DNA from: an uncultured Lachnospiraceae bacterium
GTDB lineage: Bacteria; Bacillota; Clostridia; Lachnospirales; Lachnospiraceae
Direction: 5' to 3'
Assembly: GCA_910578345.1 (NCBI GenBank)
Contig: CAJTRA010000001.1
Location: 478,115-542,114, forward strand
Length of the DNA stretch: 64,000 nucleotides
A program made the position numbers and the translations under genes. Below, piece after piece: positions 32,630 to 41,577 of the stretch (position 1 is its first letter; each line of letters opens with the position of its first letter). The notes under the pieces were generated by a model. That model saw nothing but the letters and a program-made list of their open reading frames with translations. It searched no databases and was not told the origin of the DNA.

Positions 32630-35600
32630 TTATTTTGGCACTTGCACAATACAATTATATTTAATTTGTTTTCCACTGCCATCCATTGCTTTAATCGTAA
32701 TAGTTGCTTTTCCGGCTTTATTATGCGCAAAAAACATTAATCGAGGATATTTTAATCCAGTATCTGGATCTTTCACCAGATCCCAGCTTACGGATATCAC
32801 TCCTGGATTTGATGAAGATACTGCAAAAGATCCCTGCTGCATATCTGTCTCTATGTACGCAACACGTACTTTGCCCGCCGGCGTCGGAGTAAAGGGTTCT
32901 GTATACCTTGTATTCCATAGTCCATAAGAATCATACAGATAAAGTATCTGTGTCGGCTGGACTACCGTAATCTCATACTGGCCGACAGCGCCGCTTCCAT
33001 CTTTCGCTACAGCTTTGACAAGATATGGTCCCGTCACCGCACCAACGCTCTTCTTTGATTTTCCAACTGCCGTTACTTTTCCAGAGGAAGAGATGCTCAC
33101 CCCTAATGCCTTTGCCCAATCAGCGTCTTCTTTATTCTTTGACCTGGGATCTACTTTTCTGTTTCCTCTGTATAATTCCCATGTTACTCCTTTATTCGTT
33201 ATTGTTCCGTACTCTGTTTCTACATTTGCCTTTAACTGCAATGATTTACCCCGCGATACGTACTCATTATTGCTGCCCGTAGGCGCTACGGTAATACCGG
33301 AAACCGGATTATTCACAGTCACTGCACATGTCAATTTCTTTCCGGATCCATCCGTAGCCGCAATCGTAATATTCGTCTTTCCTGCCGCATTGCCAGTCGC
33401 CCTGATGGTAAGCGTTATCGCATTGCCATTCCTGCTGTCTGTAACTGTTGCGATCCCTTTATTGCTATTGGTTACTGTATATCCCAGATCCGCATCTCCA
33501 CTGCCTGCGATATTGGCTGTGATCGTCGCTGTTGTAGGTGTCGCAGCAGAAAATGGTTTCCTGAAAAGTGTAACTTTACTGTACTCTTTCTTTGCAAATG
33601 TAATTCCAGTGACAATTCCCTTTTTAACTGTTATTTCCTTTGTATCCGCTAAATCTGTTCCATCTGTCGTGATCGCCTTGACAGTATATTTCCCCGCCAC
33701 CGCCTTAACAGTCGTCGTCAGTTTTCCGTTTGTTTCATTGATACTAACACCTTGCGCCTTGGCCCAATTAGCGTTCGCCTTGTCTTTTAAATCTATTTTC
33801 TTTCCTTCCGCGTTGTACAACTCCCATTTCACCTTTTTAACAGTCACGTCAGCCGGCGCTACTTCCGCCTTAAACGTCAGGCTTTTACCTGCCGCGATCT
33901 TGTCATTTCCTGTGATCTGTATTCCAGTTGCCAACTGCTTAATTGTCACTGTAACCGTTGCCTTTTTTCCACTAGAATCTTTGGCTAAAGCCGTGATCGT
34001 TACTTTGCCAGCCTTAAGCGGTGTAACTACCCCCTTATCATTTACAGTTGCAATCGATGTATTACTGCTGCTCCACTTGAAATCTGTCACTGGCACAGGT
34101 GTCTTCTTATCCATCTCCACAGCTTCAAAGATCGAAGCAAGATCCGCGATAGGATCTGAAGACGCCACAGGTATGGTTAGATTTACGGTTCTTGCCTTAA
34201 ATTTGACAGTGTTGACCTTCACAGCAGCAATCACCGTGATCGGATAGTCATCTGCTTTCGCCTGTCCAGCATCTTGGGCCGTGACGCGGACAATATAACT
34301 GCCTTCAACCGCTTTCGCAGTTGCTGTTACTTTTCCGGAGGTTGAAATACTCACTCCTTTGGCCTTAGAAGCATTAGCGATTGTCTTATCCTTTGATGCC
34401 GGATCTATCTTTGTCTTTCCATCGCTCTCATATAACTCCCATGTCACCTTCTTGTTCGTCGCATAAGCCGGCAGGACCGTCGCAGACAACTGTATGCTCT
34501 TCCCTTTCGCTACCTGCTGTATGCCAGATATTACAATGCTGTTCACATATGGCTTTAATGTATAGGTCGCAGATTTGACCGGGCCTGCCACACCGCTCTC
34601 ATTCACAGCGATCGCCTTGATCGTTGCTTTCGCACTATCATTGATGGTAAACTCACCTGTATACTCTTTCGTATTAACATCGGCTTCACCATTCTTATAG
34701 ACCGGTGTCTTGCCATTGATCGTATAATAAACTGTCGTATCATTCTGAGGCTTTGTAATCTTCACTGTCACTTTCTGTGCAGCCGAATTATTATCCGGTG
34801 TGATCGTAATAGACGGCGCTTTCGGCTTCTGAACTGCAGTATTCAGCTTAAATACTTTCGTCAGACTGGTAATGCCAGAACCCATGCCAGAGCCAGCCTT
34901 GATCGCATTCGCTTTCATCAGCTTCTCTAAAGCATCAACCCTCTCTGCACCGCTCTTGTTACGCACTTCTGCACTGCCTGATAAAATAACAGCCGCTTCA
35001 CCTGCCGCTACCGGACATGCCATAGAAGTCCCGCTCATTTCTACATAAGTATACTGCTTGTTTCCTTGACCTTGCCATCCCGTAGACCAGATTGACGCTC
35101 CTGGTGCACTCAAATCCACCTTGTTGCCATAATTAGAAAAACTAGCGCGGGTGTTGCCTTTATCTGTGGCCGCTACGCTGATGACATGATCATAACATGC
35201 AGGATAATTGTAATTCGTTCCACCGTCATTTCCAGCTGCTGCAAAGATTGCTGTTCCACCTGCATAAGCCTGATCTACAATTTCCTGGAACGCTCCATTA
35301 TATCCAATTCCACCCAGGCTCATATTGATGATATCCGCATCTCTTTCACACGCTGCAACAATTGCTTTCATAATATCATCATCCGTTCCGCTTCCATCCG
35401 GCAGAACATTTCCACTAAGCAGCGTAACTTCCGGAGCCACACCCGCTCCTCCAATTCCATTTCCTGCTTTAGCGCCTATGATTCCAGCCACATGTGTCCC
35501 ATGACCTTCACTGTCACTTGTTCCATTGGAATAAATACTAGTGGCAGATAAATCCCCGTGATTGGTGTCAACCCCTGTATCGAGAACAGCAACCGTTATT

Positions 35601-36724
35601 CCTCTACCAGTATAGCCCTCAGTCCATGCATAGGCAGAGCCGATCACTGTATGGTGCCATTGATAGGATGCGCTTGCTGGCTTTAAGCATTCATCGTCAT
35701 AGGCAAGTACAGATAAATAATCCGATTCTGTATAGTCCTCTCCAACGACCCCTGTATCTGCCGCATAGCTTTCTATTTCATATTCTTCGGTTGTGATCTC
35801 TATATTGCTTTCACTGCTTTCTGCCTGATCACTTCCCATTACATTTTCTTCCGAAAATGCATATCGATAATAATTTGGCCACACTGCCGGGAGATTAAAC
35901 TCCTCATTCGCAGCGGCCTTCATAGCCTTACTGACAGAATCTTTCTTATTCAGCCTCAATGTCAAAATGCCATATTCAAAAGAAACAATCTCCGCATGAT
36001 ATGCCTCGGCAATCATTTCCGCCTCTTCCTCTGTCTCTGCAAAAGTAATAACCTCATCTTTTACATAGTCAGAACCTTCTTCATAATTTCCGATCTCACC
36101 AAGATGCGCAGACAGATCTGCCTTACCGCTCATCTGTTCCCTGGTAAGTTTGTATGTCGAAGGCATCTCCGAAAATCCTTCTAACCCTTCTTTCTCTTCT
36201 TCCTCCGTCTCAAGCAGGTCCCCATTTCCAGAAACGGTTTCCATCTCCTGGTCCTTCTCTGTATCATCCAGATCATCCTCTGAATCTTCCTCAGGGATTT
36301 CTTCCTGGTTCTCTTCCAGATCTTTATCCGGTATCTCCTCTGGAATCTCTTCCGGATCTTTATCCGGTATCTCCTCTGGGTTTTCTTCCGAATCCTTATC
36401 CGTCGTCTCCTCTGAATTTTTATCCGAATTCTCTTGAGAATTGTCCTCATCCTTATTATCTTCATCCGAAGGATCCTTTTGCTCCCCCCCATCATCGGGT
36501 TTTTGACCGTCTTCATCCGTTTTTCCATCGACGTCGCTGTCTGTATTTAAATTATCGTTATCCTCTTTATTATCATTGTCTTCCAGAGAAATTTCTGCCT
36601 GTGTATCAGTCACTACACCATTTTCTGCATGAACTACTGCCGCTCCAACAGGTTCTACAAGTAATGCCATTGAAAGTAATACTGACAAAATTGCCCTGTT
36701 CTTTCTTCCTCTTTTCCTAGTCAT
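32630..36724 (-). CDS. Secreted S8 subtilisin-like protease with Ig-like repeats
   Basis: A 1364-aa secreted protease. Order: signal peptide (about 1-33); a long Asp/Glu/Lys/Asn linker with PEEIPDKD-type repeats (about 45-180); a propeptide-like segment (about 225-290); the S8 catalytic domain with Asp382 (AVLDTGVDTNHGD), His408 (GHGTHVAG), Asn499 (AAAGND) and Ser567 (GTSMACPVAAG); a chitobiase-like domain (from about 630); then several Big_2-type Ig-like domains to the C-terminus. No LPxTG is seen, so the Ig domains may bind the surface. The start at ATG 36722-36724 has GGAGG 7 bp upstream. It lies 28 bp after the membrane-anchored propeptide-like gene. Confidence 0.93.
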   Translation of the reverse strand: MTRKRGRKNRAILSVLLSMALLVEPVGAAVVHAENGVVTDTQAEISLEDNDNKEDNDNLNTDSDVDGKTDEDGQKPDDGGEQKDPSDEDNKDEDNSQENSDKNSEETTDKDSEENPEEIPDKDPEEIPEEIPDKDLEENQEEIPEEDSEDDLDDTEKDQEMETVSGNGDLLETEEEEKEGLEGFSEMPSTYKLTREQMSGKADLSAHLGEIGNYEEGSDYVKDEVITFAETEEEAEMIAEAYHAEIVSFEYGILTLRLNKKDSVSKAMKAAANEEFNLPAVWPNYYRYAFSEENVMGSDQAESSESNIEITTEEYEIESYAADTGVVGEDYTESDYLSVLAYDDECLKPASASYQWHHTVIGSAYAWTEGYTGRGITVAVLDTGVDTNHGDLSATSIYSNGTSDSEGHGTHVAGIIGAKAGNGIGGAGVAPEVTLLSGNVLPDGSGTDDDIMKAIVAACERDADIINMSLGGIGYNGAFQEIVDQAYAGGTAIFAAAGNDGGTNYNYPACYDHVISVAATDKGNTRASFSNYGNKVDLSAPGASIWSTGWQGQGNKQYTYVEMSGTSMACPVAAGEAAVILSGSAEVRNKSGAERVDALEKLMKANAIKAGSGMGSGITSLTKVFKLNTAVQKPKAPSITITPDNNSAAQKVTVKITKPQNDTTVYYTINGKTPVYKNGEADVNTKEYTGEFTINDSAKATIKAIAVNESGVAGPVKSATYTLKPYVNSIVISGIQQVAKGKSIQLSATVLPAYATNKKVTWELYESDGKTKIDPASKDKTIANASKAKGVSISTSGKVTATAKAVEGSYIVRVTAQDAGQAKADDYPITVIAAVKVNTVKFKARTVNLTIPVASSDPIADLASIFEAVEMDKKTPVPVTDFKWSSSNTSIATVNDKGVVTPLKAGKVTITALAKDSSGKKATVTVTIKQLATGIQITGNDKIAAGKSLTFKAEVAPADVTVKKVKWELYNAEGKKIDLKDKANANWAKAQGVSINETNGKLTTTVKAVAGKYTVKAITTDGTDLADTKEITVKKGIVTGITFAKKEYSKVTLFRKPFSAATPTTATITANIAGSGDADLGYTVTNSNKGIATVTDSRNGNAITLTIRATGNAAGKTNITIAATDGSGKKLTCAVTVNNPVSGITVAPTGSNNEYVSRGKSLQLKANVETEYGTITNKGVTWELYRGNRKVDPRSKNKEDADWAKALGVSISSSGKVTAVGKSKKSVGAVTGPYLVKAVAKDGSGAVGQYEITVVQPTQILYLYDSYGLWNTRYTEPFTPTPAGKVRVAYIETDMQQGSFAVSSSNPGVISVSWDLVKDPDTGLKYPRLMFFAHNKAGKATITIKAMDGSGKQIKYNCIVQVPK

Positions 36725-36752
36725 CGCTCTTCCTCCATTACACAATCAATCA

Positions 36753-37142
36753 CTACTCTAATTTAGGTATCCTGTCCAATTCCTCTGATGTCCTAACATA
36801 ATTAATCGACAAAATCGGATACCCTTTCTTTTCTCCTTCAGCGATCACATCATATGGATCTTGATCTGTATCATACACTGCTATGCCATCTTCAAACGAT
36901 ACCATCTTGATTCCGTACAATTCCGCTATTTTCTGTGCCTGTTCCTGTGTTTCAGTCAACGCCATAAGAGGATGTTCTGCCAGCTCTGCCGATATCATAT
37001 CAGCTTCTCCCAGCTCCCCTGAAGGCAGGAATGGAAATGCCGGTCCAATGCCAAATTCACAAAACGCCACATACCATCCTCCAAATACTGCGATAAATGC
37101 TATCACAATAATCGCACCTACTAGCCACATCTTTTTTTCCAT
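36753..37142 (-). CDS. Membrane-anchored propeptide-like protein, upstream partner of the subtilase
   Basis: A 129-aa protein with one N-terminal membrane helix (about 6-24) and an extracytoplasmic domain. Residues 63-117 (ETQEQAQKIAELYGIKMVSFEDG...) closely resemble residues 229-288 of the adjacent subtilase (ETEEEAEMIAEAYHAEIVSFEYG...), which is where its own propeptide sits. It therefore looks like a free-standing subtilisin propeptide/I9-type domain that could act as inhibitor or folding chaperone for the protease. The start at ATG 37140-37142 has AAAGGAG 6 bp upstream; a longer frame upstream lacks a good site. The similarity is my own reading by eye. Confidence 0.75.
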   Translation of the reverse strand: MEKKMWLVGAIIVIAFIAVFGGWYVAFCEFGIGPAFPFLPSGELGEADMISAELAEHPLMALTETQEQAQKIAELYGIKMVSFEDGIAVYDTDQDPYDVIAEGEKKGYPILSINYVRTSEELDRIPKLE

Positions 37143-37356
37143 CAAATCTCCTTTCCTTCTATTCTTAATCAAGTAATTTGAGAATGAATATGATGGTATT
37201 TCTAAACACATCTGTTCATTTAGCAAGATATGCTTTTCAAAATCCTTAGATCCATCCCCATACTTTCAGATCATTATAGCATATCTACTTCTACAGAAAA
37301 AGTTGTACATCGCATTATCATACTAAAATAACCAGATATAAGCGTAAGAAAATATC

Positions 37357-37393
37357 AAAAACAGCAGAATCACCCCGTCAGTAATTCTGCTGC
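37357..37393 (-). terminator. Terminator after dnaJ
   Basis: CAGCAGAAT-AC pairs with GT-ATTCTGCTG (one mismatch) across CGTCA-type loop sequence, followed by TTTTTGATATTTT in the minus-strand transcript. Confidence 0.85.
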
Positions 37394-37428
37394 CTTTCTA
37401 TCCTCACTGTTTCATTTTCCTGCTCATC

Positions 37429-38607
37429 CTACCAGAGTTTCTTCTTCTTTCCTCTTCCCTTTCCGCTCGTTGTCTCCTCCGCGCGGCCGGAAGTCACGTT
37501 CTTTGCGGCATTCAAGGTATTCCCTGTCTCCTCGTCGAATTTCTTAAGGAATTCCTTCGCCTCATGGGACAGCTTATCGGGCACCTGTACTACCAACGTT
37601 ACGTAATGATCACCCCTGATATCCTTGTTGCGCAGAGAGGGAACACCCTTTCCCTTCAGTCGCACTTTCGTGTCTGTCTGTGTGCCGGCTTTCACCTCGT
37701 AGATCACTCTGCCATCCACCGTATCGATCACGATCTCCCCGCCCAGCGCTGCGATCGCAAAGGACATGGGTACGGTAGAGTATATGTTCTCATCCTGCCT
37801 CTGGAAGATAGGATGTCTGCCTACTACTACTTCTACTAACAGGTCTCCTCTTGGTCCGCCGTTGGTTCCCGGTTCTCCCTTCTCACGGATGCGGACGCAC
37901 TGCCCATTGTCAATACCCGCAGGAATAGATACCTGTATTTTCTTCCTATTGGCGATATAACCTGTACCGCGGCAGTCCGGGCACTTATCTTTGATAACCT
38001 TACCGGTTCCGTGACAATCCGGACAAGTCTGTACATTCCTGACGGTACCGAAGAAAGAGTTCTGGGTGAATACGACCTGGCCTTTGCCGCCGCACTTTGA
38101 ACAGGTCTCCGGGCTGGTTCCTGGTTTTGCACCGGTTCCATGGCAGGACGTACACTCATCCTTAAGCGTCAGCTCAATCTCTTTATCCACGCCGAATACC
38201 GCTTCCTCGAAAGTAATTCTAACGCTGGAGCGGACATTCGCTCCCTTCATCGGACCGTTGCTCCTGCCGCCGCGGCGGCCTCCACCGAAGATGTCTCCAA
38301 AGATATCACCGAAAATATCTGTAAAATCTGCGCTGTTAAAATCGAAACCGCCGAATCCACCTGGCCCGCCTGCACCATCGAAAGCAGCATGACCATATTG
38401 GTCATACTGCCGTCTCTTCTCAGGATCACTCAAAACCGCATAAGCCTCGGAAGCTTCTTTGAATTTCTTCTCCGCTTCTGCATCGCCGGGATTCATATCC
38501 GGATGGTATTTCTTAGCCAGAACTCTATATGCCTTTTTGATCGCGGCGTCGTCGGCATTCTTCTCTATGCCCAGCACCTCATAATAATCTCGTTTCTGTT
38601 CTGCCAT
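37429..38607 (-). CDS. dnaJ: Chaperone protein DnaJ
   Basis: Hsp40 co-chaperone of DnaK. The J domain carries HPD in KKYHPDMNPGD, followed by a Gly/Phe-rich linker (GAGGPGGFGGFDFNSADF), four CxxCxGxG zinc repeats (CTSCHGTG, CSKCGGKG, CPDCHGTG, CPDCRGTG) and the C-terminal substrate-binding domain. The tail ends in a basic KGRGKKKK stretch. The start at ATG 38605-38607 has GGAGG 5 bp upstream; a longer upstream frame would precede the J domain with unrelated residues. Last gene of the hrcA operon. Confidence 0.97.
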   Translation of the reverse strand: MAEQKRDYYEVLGIEKNADDAAIKKAYRVLAKKYHPDMNPGDAEAEKKFKEASEAYAVLSDPEKRRQYDQYGHAAFDGAGGPGGFGGFDFNSADFTDIFGDIFGDIFGGGRRGGRSNGPMKGANVRSSVRITFEEAVFGVDKEIELTLKDECTSCHGTGAKPGTSPETCSKCGGKGQVVFTQNSFFGTVRNVQTCPDCHGTGKVIKDKCPDCRGTGYIANRKKIQVSIPAGIDNGQCVRIREKGEPGTNGGPRGDLLVEVVVGRHPIFQRQDENIYSTVPMSFAIAALGGEIVIDTVDGRVIYEVKAGTQTDTKVRLKGKGVPSLRNKDIRGDHYVTLVVQVPDKLSHEAKEFLKKFDEETGNTLNAAKNVTSGRAEETTSGKGRGKKKKLW

Positions 38608-38820
38608 ACTTTCCTCCATGCCAGAGCTGTTTTTGCGAAGGCCGCGAGCCAAATCTCAAATTTAGCTCTGCGATTTCGAGTTTGCGGCTCCGGCACAAAC
38701 TCGCGGTTGAAAAACCAACATATCCGTGTGATTTTTCAATCTTATAATCCTCCAAGTCTGCTTCATCCCGGAAGAATATCCTTAAAGATATGCTCCCTGA
38801 CAAAAAATCTTATTTGGCCT
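38608..38820. repeat. Structured dnaK-dnaJ spacer, possible dispersed palindromic repeat
   Basis: The 213-bp gap holds two clear stems: CGAGTTTG/CAAACTCG (38677-38703) and TTGAAAAA/TTTTTCAA (38707-38739), plus weaker pairings around GCCGCGAGCC and TTTAGCTCTGCG. It contains no credible gene. The density of hairpins in the spacer of a co-transcribed operon suggests a REP-like repeat or an RNA processing site. Confidence 0.4.
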
Positions 38821-40692
38821 TTAGACTTCTCTGTAGTCTCCATCTACTACATCATCTGCTGCGCCGCCCTGTGCACCTGCGTCTGCCGCGCCGCCCATAT
38901 TGCTCATATCCGGACCGCCCTGTGCCTGCTGCATGTTCTCATACATCTTGGTGAACAACGCCTGTGCAGAAGTCGTCAGTTTCTCCTTTGCTGCCTTGAG
39001 TTCATCAATCTGGCTGTCGTCCATCTCCTGATCCTTGGTTCTCTCCAGGATATCCTTTACAGCCTGCAGATCTGCTTCGACATTCGCCTTGTCGGAAGCG
39101 TCAATCTTATCTCCTACTTCACCGAGCGCTTTCTCCGTCTGGAATATAAAGGAGTCAGCCTCGTTCCTTGTATCAATCGCTTCTTTTCTCTTCTTATCCT
39201 GTGCCTCGTACTCTGCCGCTTCCTTCACCGCTCTATCAATCTCATCATCGGACATGTTGGAACCAGCCGTGATTGTAATATGCTGCTCTTTGCCTGTGCC
39301 CAAGTCCTTCGCAGACACGTTCACGATACCGTTGGCATCAATGTCAAAGGTAACCTCAATCTGCGGAACACCACGCATTGCTGGCGGAATACCATCCAGT
39401 CTGAACTGGCCGAGGGACTTGTTATCCTTCGCGAACTGTCTCTCACCCTGTACAACATTGATGTCAACTGCAGTCTGGTTATCTGCCGCCGTGGAGAAGA
39501 TCTGGCTCTTTTTGGTCGGGATCGTGGTGTTTCTCTCGATCAGTCTGGTCGCCACACCGCCCATTGTCTCGATCGACAATGACAATGGCGTAACATCCAG
39601 AAGCAGGATCTCACCGGCACCGGCATCGCCAGCCAGCTTACCACCCTGGATAGAAGCGCCCAGGGCAACACACTCATCCGGATTTAGGGATTTGCTCGGC
39701 TCTTTGCCCGTCAGCATTCTTACTTTCTCCTGTACGGCAGGAATACGGGTAGATCCGCCTACCAGCAATACCTGGCCAAGATCTGCGTTCGTAAGGCCTG
39801 CATCTTTCATTGCGTTCTGCACAGGAATGGCAGTCTTCTCTATCAGGTCATGTGTCAGTTCATCGAATTTAGCCCTTGTAAGATTCATGTCAAAATGCTT
39901 CGGGCCTTCTGCTGTCGCTGTGATAAACGGCAGGTTAATGTTGGTTGTCGTTGCAGAGGAAAGTTCTTTCTTCGCTTTCTCAGCCGCCTCTTTCAATCTC
40001 TGGAGCGCCATCTTATCATTGGAAAGATCTACTCCCTCTTGTGCCTTAAACTCAGCTAGCATCCAGTCGATCACCTTCTGGTCGAAATCATCACCGCCCA
40101 GGCGAGTATCTCCATTGGTAGAAAGCACCTCGATCACACCATCGCCGATCTCAATGATCGATACGTCAAATGTACCGCCGCCCAGGTCATATACCATGAT
40201 CTTCTGTTCTTTCTCATTGTCAAGCCCGTAAGCAAGCGCTGCCGCCGTAGGCTCGTTGATAATACGTTTCACATCCAGACCAGCAATCTTGCCGGCATCC
40301 TTAGTCGCCTGTCTCTGGGCGTCATTGAAATATGCAGGAACCGTAATGACTGCCTCTGTCACCTTTTCACCCAGATAGTTCTCTGCATCCGCCTTGAGCT
40401 TCTGCAGGATCATCGCAGAAATCTGCTGTGGAGAATACTTCTTGCCCTCGATAGTACGGCCTCTGTCTGTACCCATATCTCTCTTAATGGATGCAATTGT
40501 CTTATCAGCATTGGTAACTGCCTGACGTTTCGCAGGCTCACCTACCAGTCTCTCGCCCGTCTTCGTGAAAGCTACAACGGACGGTGTTGTCCTGGCGCCC
40601 TCTGTGTTAGCGATGACTGCCGGCTTACCGCCTTCCATAACCGCTACACAGCTATTCGTTGTTCCTAAGTCAATTCCGATAATTTTACTCAT
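38821..40692 (-). CDS. dnaK: Molecular chaperone DnaK
   Basis: Hsp70 chaperone, 623 aa. The nucleotide-binding domain has IGIDLGTTNSCVAVMEGG, VYDLGGGTFDVSI and VGGSTRIPAVQ; the substrate-binding domain has LLDVTPLSLSIETMGGV; and the C-terminal lid ends in the EVVDGDYREV-type tail (here DDVVDGDYREV). Its N-terminal lobe lacks the segment of Gram-negative DnaK near residue 80, as expected in Firmicutes. It acts with GrpE and DnaJ encoded beside it. Confidence 0.98.
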   Translation of the reverse strand: MSKIIGIDLGTTNSCVAVMEGGKPAVIANTEGARTTPSVVAFTKTGERLVGEPAKRQAVTNADKTIASIKRDMGTDRGRTIEGKKYSPQQISAMILQKLKADAENYLGEKVTEAVITVPAYFNDAQRQATKDAGKIAGLDVKRIINEPTAAALAYGLDNEKEQKIMVYDLGGGTFDVSIIEIGDGVIEVLSTNGDTRLGGDDFDQKVIDWMLAEFKAQEGVDLSNDKMALQRLKEAAEKAKKELSSATTTNINLPFITATAEGPKHFDMNLTRAKFDELTHDLIEKTAIPVQNAMKDAGLTNADLGQVLLVGGSTRIPAVQEKVRMLTGKEPSKSLNPDECVALGASIQGGKLAGDAGAGEILLLDVTPLSLSIETMGGVATRLIERNTTIPTKKSQIFSTAADNQTAVDINVVQGERQFAKDNKSLGQFRLDGIPPAMRGVPQIEVTFDIDANGIVNVSAKDLGTGKEQHITITAGSNMSDDEIDRAVKEAAEYEAQDKKRKEAIDTRNEADSFIFQTEKALGEVGDKIDASDKANVEADLQAVKDILERTKDQEMDDSQIDELKAAKEKLTTSAQALFTKMYENMQQAQGGPDMSNMGGAADAGAQGGAADDVVDGDYREV

Positions 40693-40847
40693 AATTCCTT
40701 CCTCCTATTAAAGATACCTTACTTTACCTTTGTCTCAATTATCTATGATCATCTGAAAAGAATAACCGGAACCCTATCCCGTCCTGTTTCTTTTCACAGA
40801 CTATCCGATCTTGCTGCTGCCTCAAACACATTCCCGTGTTAGACCTT

Positions 40848-41507
40848 CTAACTTACCACTGCAACCATGCTGTGCCTCACCACGCTGTCACGGTAAGTAT
40901 ATCCCTTCTGCAGCTCCTGTGCGATCACACCAGTTTCATACTCTTCACTCTCCACCTGCATGACTGCGTTGTGGAAATCGGGATTGAACTCCTCTCCCAC
41001 TGCCGGAATCGGTCTTACTTCCATCTTCTCCAATTCTGTCATGAGCTGCTTGTAGATCATCTCCATTCCCTGAGCAAAGCCGCCGTCTTTCTCCTCTGCC
41101 GATACAGATGCCAGGCCTCTTTCGAAATTATCCACGACCGGCAGGATCTTTTCAATCACACTTTTGGCGCCTGTCTCAAACATCATGGTCTTTTCTTTCT
41201 CGGAACGCCTGCGGAAATTATCAAACTCCGCCATCTGACGCTTCACTCTGTCTTCCAGCTCAGCGATCTTTTCTTTCAGAGCATCCTGCTTCTTGTCTGC
41301 CTTCTCTCTTTTCTTCTTATCTTTCCGGCTCTCCTTGGCATTTTCTTCTGCAGACTCTTCCGCTGTTTCTTCTGTCTCTAAAACTGCCTCCTCTGTCCTT
41401 TCTTCCACTGTCTCTTCCGCTGTTTCCGGCGTATTTTCATTGGTCAAGTCTTCTTCCTGCTGCATATCTTTTTCTTCTGCCACGTCGCTCATTCCTTTCT
41501 GTAACAT
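40848..41507 (-). CDS. grpE: Nucleotide exchange factor GrpE
   Basis: Exchanges ADP for ATP on DnaK. A long disordered Glu/Thr-rich N-terminus (about 1-95) precedes the dimerisation coiled coil (DALKEKIAELEDRVKRQMAEFDN) and the beta domain (NPDFHNAVMQVESEEYETGVI, VVRHSMVAVVS). The start is uncertain: the ATG at 41505-41507 is used here, but MSDVAEEK five codons later is also possible and has AAAGG close upstream. Third from the end of the hrcA-grpE-dnaK-dnaJ operon. Confidence 0.95.
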   Translation of the reverse strand: MLQKGMSDVAEEKDMQQEEDLTNENTPETAEETVEERTEEAVLETEETAEESAEENAKESRKDKKKREKADKKQDALKEKIAELEDRVKRQMAEFDNFRRRSEKEKTMMFETGAKSVIEKILPVVDNFERGLASVSAEEKDGGFAQGMEMIYKQLMTELEKMEVRPIPAVGEEFNPDFHNAVMQVESEEYETGVIAQELQKGYTYRDSVVRHSMVAVVS

Positions 41508-41577
41508 CTATCACGGTTATCGATTGCTTTCTGTTATGCAGGCACCCTTCCGGCCTTCTGGCTGTCGTAAAGGGCGC

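Noticed and set aside
33015..34247. Long plus-strand open frame (410 codons) opposite the subtilase Ig-like repeats
   Set aside because: It is antisense to a clearly real gene, its predicted protein is a Phe/Val/Ser-rich mirror of Ala/Lys/Thr codons, and it lacks a credible start context.
38140..39582. 480-codon plus-strand frame across dnaJ and dnaK
   Set aside because: It is antisense to two conserved chaperone genes and their spacer; its length comes from codon bias on the opposite strand.
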